From Rhodocytophaga rosea (GTDB lineage: Bacteria > Bacteroidota > Bacteroidia > Cytophagales > 172606-1): a stretch of DNA of 64,000 bases. The stretch lies in contig NZ_CP048222.1 in NCBI RefSeq assembly GCF_010119975.1, forward strand, positions 3,180,501 to 3,244,500. The letters run 5' to 3'. The translations under genes and the position numbers were made by a program. The notes under the pieces were generated by a model. The model was given only the letters and a program-made list of their open reading frames with translations. It searched no databases and was not told the origin of the DNA. This document shows, in pieces, positions 18,794 to 27,651 of this stretch; positions within the stretch are counted from its first letter, which is position 1, and every line of letters starts with the position of its first letter.

Positions 18794-20755
18794 TTGTCCG
18801 TGTGGTTCATTAGAATTCCCTTTAATTGTTGTAAGCAGATAGTATGCGTCATACTGGTGTTAGGAAGTACAGCTACCTGGACTCAGGCACAGGTACGGGG
18901 AGATACGATACGTACCATACAGGATACCACCAGGAATGCCATGGTGGTTGGAGACAATGAGCTGATAGAATCCATAGAAAAGCAAATCAATGAAGCGGAT
19001 TCTTCCAGATTTTTTTATGAAAAGCTCAAGCGGACTTTCTCCAAAACGAAAGTAACCAGAGAATTGTACCGGCTGCTATTCCGGGAACCTTATCAGAATA
19101 TTACTTCCCGGACGGTATCTAAGATGGAAGACCGGTACCGGCGGTATAATGGCAAAATCATTGGTCAGATCGATATTCAAACCCTCGATCCGTTTGGTGC
19201 CAGAGTAACTGATACCCTCCGGAGAGCCAGTAACTGGTTTGAACGGGCAGGAAATTCAGTACACGTTTCAACACGCAATTATGTAATACGCAAAAGCTTA
19301 TTGTTTACAAAAGGTGATCAACTTAATTCATCGGAAATCAGCAATAACGAACGTATCCTCCGCCAGCAATTACCTTTCATCCTGGATGCCCGTATTTTTG
19401 TATTACCCCGTATTGAAAATAAAGATACTGTAGATATACTTGTACTTACCCAGGACACCTGGTCTATTTCGGGTAATGTGGGTTTGTCAGGATTGAAAGG
19501 GGGAAGCATAAAACTGGACGACCGGAATATTTTTGGGTTTGGGCATGAGTTTCAGAATGGAGTCTCCTACAACTCCGATCCGGAAAGGGGCTGGGGGTAT
19601 AGGGGTTTGTACCGGGTGCCTTTTATCGGTAAAACCTTCATTACCGGAGAACTGAGCTATATAAATGAATGGAACCAGAATATTTATGGCCTAAAGCTCC
19701 GGCGGGATTTCCTTACACCTACTACTAAATATGCCGGTGGACTTGAAGTGAGTAATACCCGTTTGCTCCGGGATATCATTCCCTTTGGTTCAGATACAGC
19801 TATTATCCGGTTTCCGTTTGCCTATACCCTTGCCGATGTATGGCTGGGCCGGTCTTTCCAGATCAAAAAAGGAAGTGCCTCTTTCCGGGAGCGTTCCAGA
19901 CTTATAGTAGCCGGCAGAATCACCAGCACTGATTATAATGAACGTCCGGAGGTACGACCGGATACCAATCAACTGTACTGGAACCGGATGCTGGTACTGG
20001 CAAGCATTGGCATTTCTAACCGGAATTATTTCCGGGATGTGTTGATCTATGGATTTGGACGTACGGAAGATGTGCCCTATGGAATGCTGGTGTCTGTAAC
20101 TGCCGGTACAGAAAGGAATGAATTCGGGAACCGTTTCTATGCCGGCATGAAGTTTTCCAGGGGGAAATTTTTTAATAATTTCGGCTACCTGGTTACTACT
20201 ATTGATGCTGGCAGCTTTATACGGAACAGAAAATGGGAACAAGGGGTACTACGCTTTGAGGCAAATTATTTTAGCCGGCTGCTGATGCTGCGTACCTGGC
20301 GTCTGCGGCAGTTTGTGAATTTGCGCTATACCAAAGGCATCGGCCGTTTCGATACAGAGTTTATTGATATCAGCAGCAATAATGGCATAAGAGGAATAGG
20401 AAGCAATGCATTGAGAGGGGCTAAAAGTGTGGTTCTCAACCTGGAAACTGTGTTTTTTACGCCTATTAACCTCCTTGGTTTTCAGATGGCTACCTTTGCT
20501 TATGGCGATCTGGGTTTTATCACACCATCGGGAACTAACTTATTTGCGGGCAGTTTATTTCAGGGGTATGGCATTGGGTTCCGGTTCAGAAATGAGAACC
20601 TGACATTTAATACTTTCCAGATCCGCCTGGGCTTCTATCCGAATATTCCGGGCAATAATGCCATTTTCCGTACCCAATTCTCAGGTATACCCAGCATACG
20701 GCTCAGCGATTTTGACATTAAAGCGCCTGATATTGTCAACTTCGGCAGGCGATAA
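18794..20755 (+). CDS. Omp85/BamA-like outer-membrane barrel with POTRA-like domain
   Basis: The protein of about 650 residues has a signal peptide (hydrophobic IVCVILVLGSTATW, then TQAQV). A POTRA-like beta-alpha-alpha-beta segment follows (about 120-220, with RKSLLFTKGDQLNSSEISNNERILRQQ). The rest is a barrel rich in alternating strands, like Omp85/TamA-type outer-membrane proteins that insert or assemble proteins or lipids. The start is uncertain because there is no in-frame ATG near the signal peptide. TTG at 18794 and GTG at 18800 are the available codons, and a nearby ATG at 18843 is out of frame. It is convergent with the histidine kinase, 12 nt away. Confidence 0.75.
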   Translation: MSVWFIRIPFNCCKQIVCVILVLGSTATWTQAQVRGDTIRTIQDTTRNAMVVGDNELIESIEKQINEADSSRFFYEKLKRTFSKTKVTRELYRLLFREPYQNITSRTVSKMEDRYRRYNGKIIGQIDIQTLDPFGARVTDTLRRASNWFERAGNSVHVSTRNYVIRKSLLFTKGDQLNSSEISNNERILRQQLPFILDARIFVLPRIENKDTVDILVLTQDTWSISGNVGLSGLKGGSIKLDDRNIFGFGHEFQNGVSYNSDPERGWGYRGLYRVPFIGKTFITGELSYINEWNQNIYGLKLRRDFLTPTTKYAGGLEVSNTRLLRDIIPFGSDTAIIRFPFAYTLADVWLGRSFQIKKGSASFRERSRLIVAGRITSTDYNERPEVRPDTNQLYWNRMLVLASIGISNRNYFRDVLIYGFGRTEDVPYGMLVSVTAGTERNEFGNRFYAGMKFSRGKFFNNFGYLVTTIDAGSFIRNRKWEQGVLRFEANYFSRLLMLRTWRLRQFVNLRYTKGIGRFDTEFIDISSNNGIRGIGSNALRGAKSVVLNLETVFFTPINLLGFQMATFAYGDLGFITPSGTNLFAGSLFQGYGIGFRFRNENLTFNTFQIRLGFYPNIPGNNAIFRTQFSGIPSIRLSDFDIKAPDIVNFGRR

Positions 20756-20767
20756 GCATGGTCCTGT

Positions 20768-22120
20768 TTAAAAATATAAGCTGAACGTACTGCCCTTGTC
20801 TTTCTGCGATTGCACCGAAATATTCCCTTTATGCAGCAGCATAATCTGTTTGCACAAACTTAAACCAATACCCGAACCTTGCTTCTTGGTAGTAAAAAAT
20901 GGAATGAAAATGTGCTGCTGTACTTCCTCACTAATACCTGCCCCATTATCAGTTACCTGAATGATTATCTGGTTTTTACTGGTTTTTCCGGCAATTAGTT
21001 CAATGACTGGATTTTCTCTACCCTGCACGGCATCAACTGCATTCATCACCAGATTAATTAATACCTGTTCGAGCAGGTCTAAATCAGTTTGCAGATGCAG
21101 GTCTGGATCGGTAAATATACGTTCTAAACGAATGCCTTTTTTATCTATACCTGGCTTCAGTAGTGTATAAATGCGCGAAAACAATTCTTCAACTTGTACT
21201 TCCCGAAAGGTGGGTGTAAGGGTTTGTGTCAGGCTGGAATAGGCTTTTACAAAACTTACCAGACCTTTACTTCTGGATTCTATGGTTTGTAAGCTATTAC
21301 GGATATCGGAAGCATCTTCTTCAGAGAGTTGTGCGAAAGTATTTGGCTGTACCTGGCTCTCTGTCAGTAAGCCATTGATAACGGAAGTTAAGGTAGCAAT
21401 CGGAATCACAGAGTTCATGATTTCATGTGTAAGTACCCGGATCAGTTTCTGCCACGATTCCACTTCCTGTGCCTCCAGTTCGCTCCGGATATCATGAAAG
21501 GAAACAAGCTTATAGTATTTTTGCTGTAACCTGAATGCACTTGCCTGTACTGATAAATTCATCAGACTTCCATTCAGCTGCACTTTTATCAAATCTTTCT
21601 TACCAGGAAGCAGATGCCGGATCATTTCCGGTAATTCCGGATGGATATAACTTAAGCTCTGGATATTTTTCAGATAGGGTTTGCCAAACAACGAATGTCC
21701 AGCCTCATTGATTAACTGGATTTCTTCCCGGTCATCAAAACAGATGAGTGCTACATTTACGTGTTCTACAATGGTTTGCAGGTATTGGTAATTAAACTCT
21801 TTCTCGCTGCGCAGTTGCTGAAATACCTTCAGGATTTCCTGATACGCCCGTTTCAATTCATCCTGCGAACGTTCGCCACTTACCGGATAGACGGTTGAAA
21901 AATCACTCTGGCGGATGGAAAGCAGAAAATTACTCAGGTCTTTGTGCGAGCGTTCGATATAGCGGATCAGTTCGAAAATAAGTATAAGGGCAAGTAAAAT
22001 AATCCAGAGGGAAACCAGCCAGAAATAGGTTTGGGTTGCTACATAAATAGCCATAAATCCTGCTGTCAGAATGAGCAGAATACGGATAATTACATTGATC
22101 CGGAAGTTTTTATAGATCAC
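20768..22120 (-). CDS. Sensor histidine kinase, NtrY-like, orphan
   Basis: The 450-residue membrane kinase has two N-terminal membrane helices (about 10-50) and a linker, then a PAS-like domain at about 105-215. The dimerisation helix carries H232 in LTHEIMNSVIPI. The ATPase domain has N-box LINLVMNAVDAV, G1 DNGAGI, F-box FIPFFTTK and G2 GSGIGLSL, all intact. The HEIMNSVIP box resembles NtrY/NtrB-type kinases, which usually signal to sigma-54 activators. No response regulator lies next to it in this window, so its partner is elsewhere. Confidence 0.9.
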   Translation of the reverse strand: MIYKNFRINVIIRILLILTAGFMAIYVATQTYFWLVSLWIILLALILIFELIRYIERSHKDLSNFLLSIRQSDFSTVYPVSGERSQDELKRAYQEILKVFQQLRSEKEFNYQYLQTIVEHVNVALICFDDREEIQLINEAGHSLFGKPYLKNIQSLSYIHPELPEMIRHLLPGKKDLIKVQLNGSLMNLSVQASAFRLQQKYYKLVSFHDIRSELEAQEVESWQKLIRVLTHEIMNSVIPIATLTSVINGLLTESQVQPNTFAQLSEEDASDIRNSLQTIESRSKGLVSFVKAYSSLTQTLTPTFREVQVEELFSRIYTLLKPGIDKKGIRLERIFTDPDLHLQTDLDLLEQVLINLVMNAVDAVQGRENPVIELIAGKTSKNQIIIQVTDNGAGISEEVQQHIFIPFFTTKKQGSGIGLSLCKQIMLLHKGNISVQSQKDKGSTFSLYF

Positions 22121-22312
22121 AGACTGGAACTGAAATTAAGCAAACAAATAGGACGAGACTCTGAAATTATTATGCTAATATAAACATACCTTCTTTTACC
22201 AACATTCTCGGAAATAAATCCGCTATGAATCTGTTAATATCTCACAAAATTTTGAATCCCCGCTAACTCTATATTAATTTCCTAAATCCGTGTAATCCAG
22301 ATACCTGGCAAA

Positions 22313-24238
22313 CTATAATACTTTAAACTCTATCCGGCGGTTGAGCCGGCGGTTTTTATCCGAAGTATTGGGTACAAAAAACTGGGTTTCACCATATCCT
22401 GCAAAGGTGAGTCTGGAAGCAGGCACGCCAGCTTTGATCAGGTAATCATATACATTCCGAGCCCGTTTCAGCGAAAGTTCTTTGTTGTCCTCATCTTTTC
22501 CCACATCATCGGTATGTCCGGAAATCTCCAGGCGAATATTTTTGTATTCGTTCATAAAGCCGATTAGTTTGTCAAGCTCCGTTTTCGACTTTTGTTCAAG
22601 GGTATATTCGCCGGTGGCAAAGAATAAATTATTCAGAATATCTTTGGCGCCAGTTTTTACAGGTTCCAGGTAAATATCGAGCGTTACCGATTCAGTTTCC
22701 TTTTTCTGGTCATAATCAAAGTATAAGCTTTTAAACAGATACCCATCTTTATTAATATATAAGGCATACGAAGAACCTTCTGTCAGTACGGTGAGGTATT
22801 CACCAGTCTTGCGGTCAGATTGCATCAGGGCATCGAGTTTGCCGGAAGCCAAGTTGAAAAGTTCGATTTTTGCACCCAGTTTCTGTTTGGTTTTGGCATC
22901 ATACACGGTCCCTTTCAGGTAATCACTTTTGCGCTGTACAGCAATCTGCTGGGGAATTTCAAACTCATGTAATACGCTGCTGAGGTATTTTTTACCCATC
23001 TTTTCTTCATGAGAATAATATCCACGGCGGCCATCGGCGGTTACAAACAGCGAAACCTGGTCGTCATAGGTGTTAATCGGGTATCCCAGATTCTTGGCAA
23101 GCGCCCATTTTCCGTCTTCCTTTTCCGCGTAAAACAGATCATATCCGCCTAAACCCAGATGTCCTCTGGAAGAGAAAAACAAGGTAGTTCCATTGGCATG
23201 AATAAAAGGCGAAAGGTCGTCGTCAGTAGAATTTACGCTTGGTCCCAGGTTTACGGCTTGTCCCCATCCACCATCTTCACCCAGTTCGCTCATCCAGATA
23301 TCCCGTTTGCCATAGCCGCCCCGTTTGTCGGAAACAAAATAAATGGTACGTCCGTCGGCAGACAAAGCTGGCTGTGATTCCCAGGCAATAGAATTGATTT
23401 TTCCACCCAGATTAATAGGCATAGTCCATTCGTTGCCGGTTTTATAGGTTACAAACAGATCGCAGCTCCCGAAATTCTCCCTACCCTGGCAGGAAGTAAA
23501 TACCAGTGTTCGTCCATCAGCAGAAATGCTGCATGTGCCCTCATTTTCAGGGGTATTGATATTTTCCGCCAAAGGAACCGGATCACTCCAGCCTTCGCCG
23601 TTCCTATAACTGATGTATAAATCCTCGTCATTATCGGTAGGTAAGGTATCGCGGGCGGTATAAATAAGGGTTTGCTGGTCGGCAGTGAGTACCGGAAAAT
23701 ATTGTAAGGCAAAACGGTTCACGTTTTTGGGCAATGGCTGCGGACGGAAAGACAAAGGATTGGCAATCGCTTCTCTGGCAAACTTGCAGGTGGCAATCGC
23801 CTTATTAGCTTCGGCTACCTGCGGCGCCCGGCCTGGTTTTAAGTTCAGAAATTCATTAAAATAGTTTTCTGCCTGATCGTATTTACCCCGCTGCAAAGCA
23901 TAATGTCCCAAGGTATAATACGCACCCACAAACGGACGGTGTTTCGGCTTGATCTCTATGGTTTTCTCATAATGATACTGTACCTGCTTTTCGTCCTGAA
24001 GAATTTCATAGAGGCTACCCAAACGGAAATGTGCTTCTGCAAACTGAGGTTCTTTTTCGATAGCCTTTTGCAATACAGCAACGGCCTGATCAAATTTGCG
24101 GTTGGCAGCCAGTATTTCTGACTGGGCATAATATTTCCGGGCTTTCTCCGAAATGTGCGACAGATCATTAGGGTGTTGTGCAGAAGCTATTAAACTGGCT
24201 ATACACAGAAAAAAGACAATTAAAATATGTTTGTACAT
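22313..24238 (-). CDS. PorE-like envelope protein: TPR, PD40 propeller, CRD, OmpA
   Basis: This 641-residue exported protein has a signal peptide ending at ASAQH and then TPR helices (about 30-150). A PD40/WD40-like propeller (about 180-430) has repeated SADGRTLVF, SADGRTIYFVSDKRGG and HANGTTLFFSSRG blades. A carboxypeptidase-regulatory-like domain (LKGTVYDAKTKQKLGAKIELF) and a C-terminal OmpA peptidoglycan-binding domain (ISGHTDDVGKDEDNKELSLKRA) follow. This order matches PorE, the T9SS-associated protein of Porphyromonas that links the secretion machinery to peptidoglycan. The family has paralogs in Cytophagales, so the T9SS assignment is probable, not certain. Confidence 0.85.
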   Translation of the reverse strand: MYKHILIVFFLCIASLIASAQHPNDLSHISEKARKYYAQSEILAANRKFDQAVAVLQKAIEKEPQFAEAHFRLGSLYEILQDEKQVQYHYEKTIEIKPKHRPFVGAYYTLGHYALQRGKYDQAENYFNEFLNLKPGRAPQVAEANKAIATCKFAREAIANPLSFRPQPLPKNVNRFALQYFPVLTADQQTLIYTARDTLPTDNDEDLYISYRNGEGWSDPVPLAENINTPENEGTCSISADGRTLVFTSCQGRENFGSCDLFVTYKTGNEWTMPINLGGKINSIAWESQPALSADGRTIYFVSDKRGGYGKRDIWMSELGEDGGWGQAVNLGPSVNSTDDDLSPFIHANGTTLFFSSRGHLGLGGYDLFYAEKEDGKWALAKNLGYPINTYDDQVSLFVTADGRRGYYSHEEKMGKKYLSSVLHEFEIPQQIAVQRKSDYLKGTVYDAKTKQKLGAKIELFNLASGKLDALMQSDRKTGEYLTVLTEGSSYALYINKDGYLFKSLYFDYDQKKETESVTLDIYLEPVKTGAKDILNNLFFATGEYTLEQKSKTELDKLIGFMNEYKNIRLEISGHTDDVGKDEDNKELSLKRARNVYDYLIKAGVPASRLTFAGYGETQFFVPNTSDKNRRLNRRIEFKVL

Positions 24239-24663
24239 ATCGATTTGTAAAATTTATTCCGGAAAACAGGCTTACCAGATTTCTGTTCGTTTAAATGTAC
24301 GGAGAAAATCACGTTGCTATTTCTATTTTTTCCATTCATTTCATACATTACCCTTCCAGATTAGACGCTTTAGGCGTCAATATACACGGCTCACTATCTG
24401 CTTTTTCTTCATCTCAGCAAACAATGTCTGCCATTCATGGTTGATTAACAACAAGCTTTAAAGATTGGGTCAAACGTATACTGGTAAACAATACTTTCGC
24501 CCTTTATTGTTTCCGTATGATGGAATACTTCATTTAAGGTTACGGATAACAGAACTGTTATCAAGAGAAAATATTACGGATATTTTGTTCTCAAATTCGG
24601 TCAAAGAGGTTCATGAGAGGTTTTCACTCACGAACATAACTTATTCAAATTTCTTACATTGTT
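24239..24663. other. Intergenic stretch between divergent genes
   Basis: This 425-nt gap separates the PorE-like gene (minus) from the small membrane protein (plus) and should contain both promoters. A short inverted repeat, GACGC-tttag-GCGTC at 24364-24378, has no U-run. No supportable gene is visible. Confidence 0.4.
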
Positions 24664-25260
24664 ATGATGGCTAAAAAAATTATAATGCTCCTTTTACTCA
24701 CCGGCCTGTATTTCACAGCCCTTGCCCAATCGCCTGAACTGACAGCATTCAACGAAAGCCGCTTACAGATCAACAAAATAGGCATGCTTACCCTGGGTAG
24801 CTGGGCACTAGGTAATATGGGTACAGCCGCTTTTGCCATAGGAAGGGCATCTGGCAGCAACAAGTATTTTCACCAGATGAACCTGTATTGGAATGTAGTA
24901 AACCTGGCTCTGGCAGGCTTTGGTTATTATGGAGCCGTTTCAGGAAAGGCTGGTTCTTACGATTTATTCCATTCCATAAAAGAACAATATGGCATGGAAA
25001 AGATATTACTATTCAATGCCGGATTGGATGTGGGCTATATGCTGGGAGGCTTGTACCTGATAGAGCGAGGTAAAAACAATATTAACAAGCCGGATCTTTT
25101 TAAAGGATTCGGGCAATCTATACTTATGCAAGGGGGCTTTTTGTTTCTGTTTGACCTCAGTATGTATCTGATTCACCACAGCCAGGAGAATAATCTTAGA
25201 AACCTGATCGATAATGTATCCTTCCAGGGAAATGCCATTCAAATCGTATTATACTTTTAA
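24664..25260 (+). CDS. Small membrane protein of unknown function (DUF6992-like)
   Basis: The 198-residue protein has an N-terminal signal or anchor (MLLLLTGLYFTALAQSP) followed by about four hydrophobic helices. These include WALGNMGTAAFAIG, YWNVVNLALAGFGYYG, VGYMLGGLYL and FLFLFDLSMYLIHH. I associate this pattern with the Bacteroidota-specific DUF6992 family, from memory and with modest confidence. No catalytic residues stand out. It begins a plus-strand run after a divergent intergenic region and ends before a very AT-rich stretch. Confidence 0.7.
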   Translation: MMAKKIIMLLLLTGLYFTALAQSPELTAFNESRLQINKIGMLTLGSWALGNMGTAAFAIGRASGSNKYFHQMNLYWNVVNLALAGFGYYGAVSGKAGSYDLFHSIKEQYGMEKILLFNAGLDVGYMLGGLYLIERGKNNINKPDLFKGFGQSILMQGGFLFLFDLSMYLIHHSQENNLRNLIDNVSFQGNAIQIVLYF

Positions 25261-25426
25261 CAAAAAGGCTGCATTTTTTTAAATTATACCCTCAAAAATT
25301 AACTTTTTTCTTCAAAAGTTACATTTATCATAACACTAATATTTGCTCTGTAAAAAATAAATAGAGAATTATATAAAAAAAATAATATTTTTTATAACTT
25401 TTTTATGTATTATTAATTGTATTTTA

Positions 25427-25434
25427 TAATTTTG
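25427..25434 (+). promoter_or_regulatory. Possible Bacteroidota -7 element
   Basis: TAATTTTG matches the Bacteroidota -7 consensus TAnnTTTG. It lies 35 nt before the ATG at 25469 in an AT-rich stretch. A clear TTTG -33 element at the right distance is not visible, so the call is weak. Confidence 0.3.
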
Positions 25435-25468
25435 TGAATAAATTGTATTAAAATTTGACAATTCGCCT

Positions 25469-26071
25469 ATGTATGCTTCACATCAGTTAACAATTCCTAA
25501 AGAAATATCATTAAATGATACCCATAGTGAATTAACCATTAGAAAGAAATGGTTCGAATATGGGCGTTTGCTTCAACTGGCATTTGCAATTATTTTTAAC
25601 AGTTGTATAGGTTTTTTCATATATACGCTTGCCCAATACGATACCAATGTGCGGATTTTTGTGGCCGGTATTATTGCCGTTAGTGTGATCGCCTTGTTTT
25701 TGCAAGGCCTGGGTTTATGGATGCTTTACCAGGCCATATGCGGCTTGTTCAATACAACGGTGATTAAAGTGGATCATTCTGCTATTTCTATTTATTTTAA
25801 ACCGCTGCCCTGGTTTGGTGCCAAAACCATTAACCGCCAGGATATTGTACAATTACATGTGTCAGAGAAAGATTATTCAGATGCAGACCTGCAACATGTT
25901 TCGTATCAGCTTCAGGTGATTTTAAAAAACAGCGATTCTATCTATTTGCTTAAGCATTTGGAAACACCAGAACAGGCTCAGTTTATCGAAGAAAAGATAG
26001 AACAATACCTGTTTGATGTTCCTACCACAACAGAAAACAACGAAGAGGATACCCAGGAAAACAAAAATTAA
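25469..26071 (+). CDS. Hypothetical two-helix membrane protein
   Basis: The 200-residue protein has two close hydrophobic helices (LAFAIIFNSCIGFFIYTLA and IFVAGIIAVSVIALFLQGLG). A soluble C-terminal domain with beta-rich character follows (STRAND-like VIKVDHSAISIYFKPLPWFG and YQLQVILKNSDSIYLLKHL) and ends in an acidic tail. The layout resembles bacterial PH-like membrane proteins, but I do not recognise a named family. It is followed by a strong intrinsic terminator, so it probably forms a single-gene unit. Confidence 0.7.
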   Translation: MYASHQLTIPKEISLNDTHSELTIRKKWFEYGRLLQLAFAIIFNSCIGFFIYTLAQYDTNVRIFVAGIIAVSVIALFLQGLGLWMLYQAICGLFNTTVIKVDHSAISIYFKPLPWFGAKTINRQDIVQLHVSEKDYSDADLQHVSYQLQVILKNSDSIYLLKHLETPEQAQFIEEKIEQYLFDVPTTTENNEEDTQENKN

Positions 26072-26114
26072 GGATTTCAGAATAGTCTTTCACGGTATCA
26101 TTATTTGCCATATG

Positions 26115-26146
26115 AAGCGTAATCTTTTTTGATTACGCTTTTTTTT
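26115..26146 (+). terminator. Strong intrinsic terminator
   Basis: AAGCGTAATC and GATTACGCTT form a perfect 10-bp stem around a six-T loop and are followed by a run of Ts. It lies 44 nt after the stop of the two-helix membrane protein. Confidence 0.85.
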
Positions 26147-26330
26147 GAAGGCACCACTATACGGATAGTTGGCATCTTCCATATTTCCATAGTCAGGAGA
26201 TACCCAGCTTATACCTTACACGATTGCCATAAAAGAATGCCATATTTTGTATACGCTAACTTTTTGTTTGAACCATATAATTATTTATGTTTAATGCGGA
26301 GGTAGCAAGAGAAATCGTGCATGTTTAGAT

Positions 26331-26661
26331 TTATTGATAGCTGTGAAGCAGTAGAACGATTGATTCATCCGTTACCAATCAGTTTTGGAAGATGCGATTA
26401 TCGCAGTTTTTATTAGCTTGATTGTGAACGGAATTAACGCTATTTTTCTGCATCATCCGGATGAACAGGACGGTGCTGTAGGTGATAGTGAACGGACTTA
26501 CCAGCCTGATAGCTATTTCTGCACCACTGGCCAGAATGTTTAAATTGATTTATTGGATGTCATTAGCGGAATTATTAGTTTTTTTTGTGATCACCAGATG
26601 GGCTGTTGATTTGATCAAAGGCTCAGGCAGCGAATTCATAGAATTTACAGGCAAGCTTTAA
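26331..26661 (+). pseudogene. Decayed CDF/CzcD-type cation efflux gene
   Basis: Three reading frames in order give pieces of a cation diffusion facilitator. From 26331, one frame reads EAVERLIHPLPISF. A shifted frame reads DAIIAVFISLIVNGINAIFL then HHPDEQDG. A third reads VNGLTSLIAISAPL and FVITRWAVDLIKGSG, ending at a stop at 26661. In intact CzcD-like zinc/cobalt exporters these occur consecutively as yEAveRl.hP.pI, the VNg..A helix with a His-rich loop, and the aDalTS.lAI helix with rWa..Li. At least two frameshifts and a deletion of the loop and part of helix V are needed. The N-terminal helices and the C-terminal domain are gone. Confidence 0.7.
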
Positions 26662-26737
26662 TACGACTATTGTAAACGCTTATCATTACTCCATATATCT
26701 CTCGAAATATACTTGAATCTGTTTACTCATAGATTAT

Positions 26738-27478
26738 ATGACATACTGTTTAGGAATAAAAGTAAAGGAAGGACTGGTAGCTATTGCAGATACACGAATT
26801 ACCTCTGGTACAGAAACTACTGTAAAAAAGAAAATTTTTATTGAACAAAAAGACAAACATGTACTCTTTATCATGACCAGTGGGTTACGGTCGGTACGGG
26901 ATAAAGCCATTACCTATTACCAGGATATGGTAGATGAAGGAATGGTGTTTAATAAACTATATAAAGCGGTAAATGCCTTTGGCGAACAAGTACGCAGGGT
27001 AGCGCAAGAAGATGGACATGCCTTAGAAAAGGCTGGCCTGAGATTCAACCTGAATACCATCATTGGCGGCCAGCTCCGTGACGACGACGAACATAAATTA
27101 TATCTGCTTTATCCGGAAGGAAACTGGGTGGAATTAGACCAGGGTTCGCCCTTTGTGATTATCGGAAATTCGGGCTATGGAAAGCCTATTCTTAACCGTA
27201 CACTCAATAGTAATTCCAGTATGGAACTGGCGCTCAAAACCGGATTTCTTTCCTTCGATTCTACCAGAGTGAGTTCTAATGATGTGGAATTTCCTATTGA
27301 TGTAATTATGTATAGAAAAGATAGTTTTCTGATGGTAGAACACCGCTACGAAAAATCAGATCTGGAGAAAATATCTTCTTTATGGGCAGAAGAATTAAAA
27401 GCTGCTTTGAAGCAAATACCAGAAGAATGGATGGAATCTGTACTTAAAAAATTGCCTAATGAGGTTCCTGAAGGATAA
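26738..27478 (+). CDS. Anbu proteasome-like Ntn-hydrolase peptidase
   Basis: This 246-residue Ntn-hydrolase belongs to the Anbu (ancestral beta-subunit, COG3484) group of bacterial proteasome homologues. The opening MTYCLGIKVKEGLVAIADTR places a Thr directly after Met1, the expected nucleophile after Met removal. An Asp in ADTR and a Lys near residue 33 in KKKIFIEQ complete the usual Thr-Asp-Lys set. FVIIGNSGYGKPIL is typical of the family. In many Proteobacteria Anbu is encoded with alpha-E, transglutaminase and ATP-grasp partners; none is present here. Its physiological substrate is unknown. Upstream is the CDF pseudogene, and downstream is a strong bidirectional terminator. Confidence 0.9.
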   Translation: MTYCLGIKVKEGLVAIADTRITSGTETTVKKKIFIEQKDKHVLFIMTSGLRSVRDKAITYYQDMVDEGMVFNKLYKAVNAFGEQVRRVAQEDGHALEKAGLRFNLNTIIGGQLRDDDEHKLYLLYPEGNWVELDQGSPFVIIGNSGYGKPILNRTLNSNSSMELALKTGFLSFDSTRVSSNDVEFPIDVIMYRKDSFLMVEHRYEKSDLEKISSLWAEELKAALKQIPEEWMESVLKKLPNEVPEG

Positions 27479-27590
27479 TACTAAATAGTTGTTGGTTATT
27501 CGTTGCTAGTTATTAGCAAAATGTTTGATAGTTAAACTATTGAAGATCATAAATTACGTAACATCAATTTTGAATAGTGTAAAACACTTC

Positions 27591-27628
27591 AACAGAAAAT
27601 CCCTCTTACAGCAGAGGGATTTTCTGTT
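27591..27628. terminator. Perfect 16-bp bidirectional terminator
   Basis: AACAGAAAATCCCTCT and AGAGGGATTTTCTGTT are perfectly complementary around the loop tacagc. The stem has A-rich and T-rich outer arms that work in both directions. It lies between the convergent Anbu gene (plus) and amylase gene (minus). Confidence 0.85.
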
Positions 27629-27651
27629 GGTATAACCTTGTGTGAGTTATC

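Noticed and set aside
24364-24378. Inverted repeat GACGC-tttag-GCGTC
   Set aside because: The stem is only 5 bp with no U-run and lies in a divergent promoter region. An operator is possible but unsupported.
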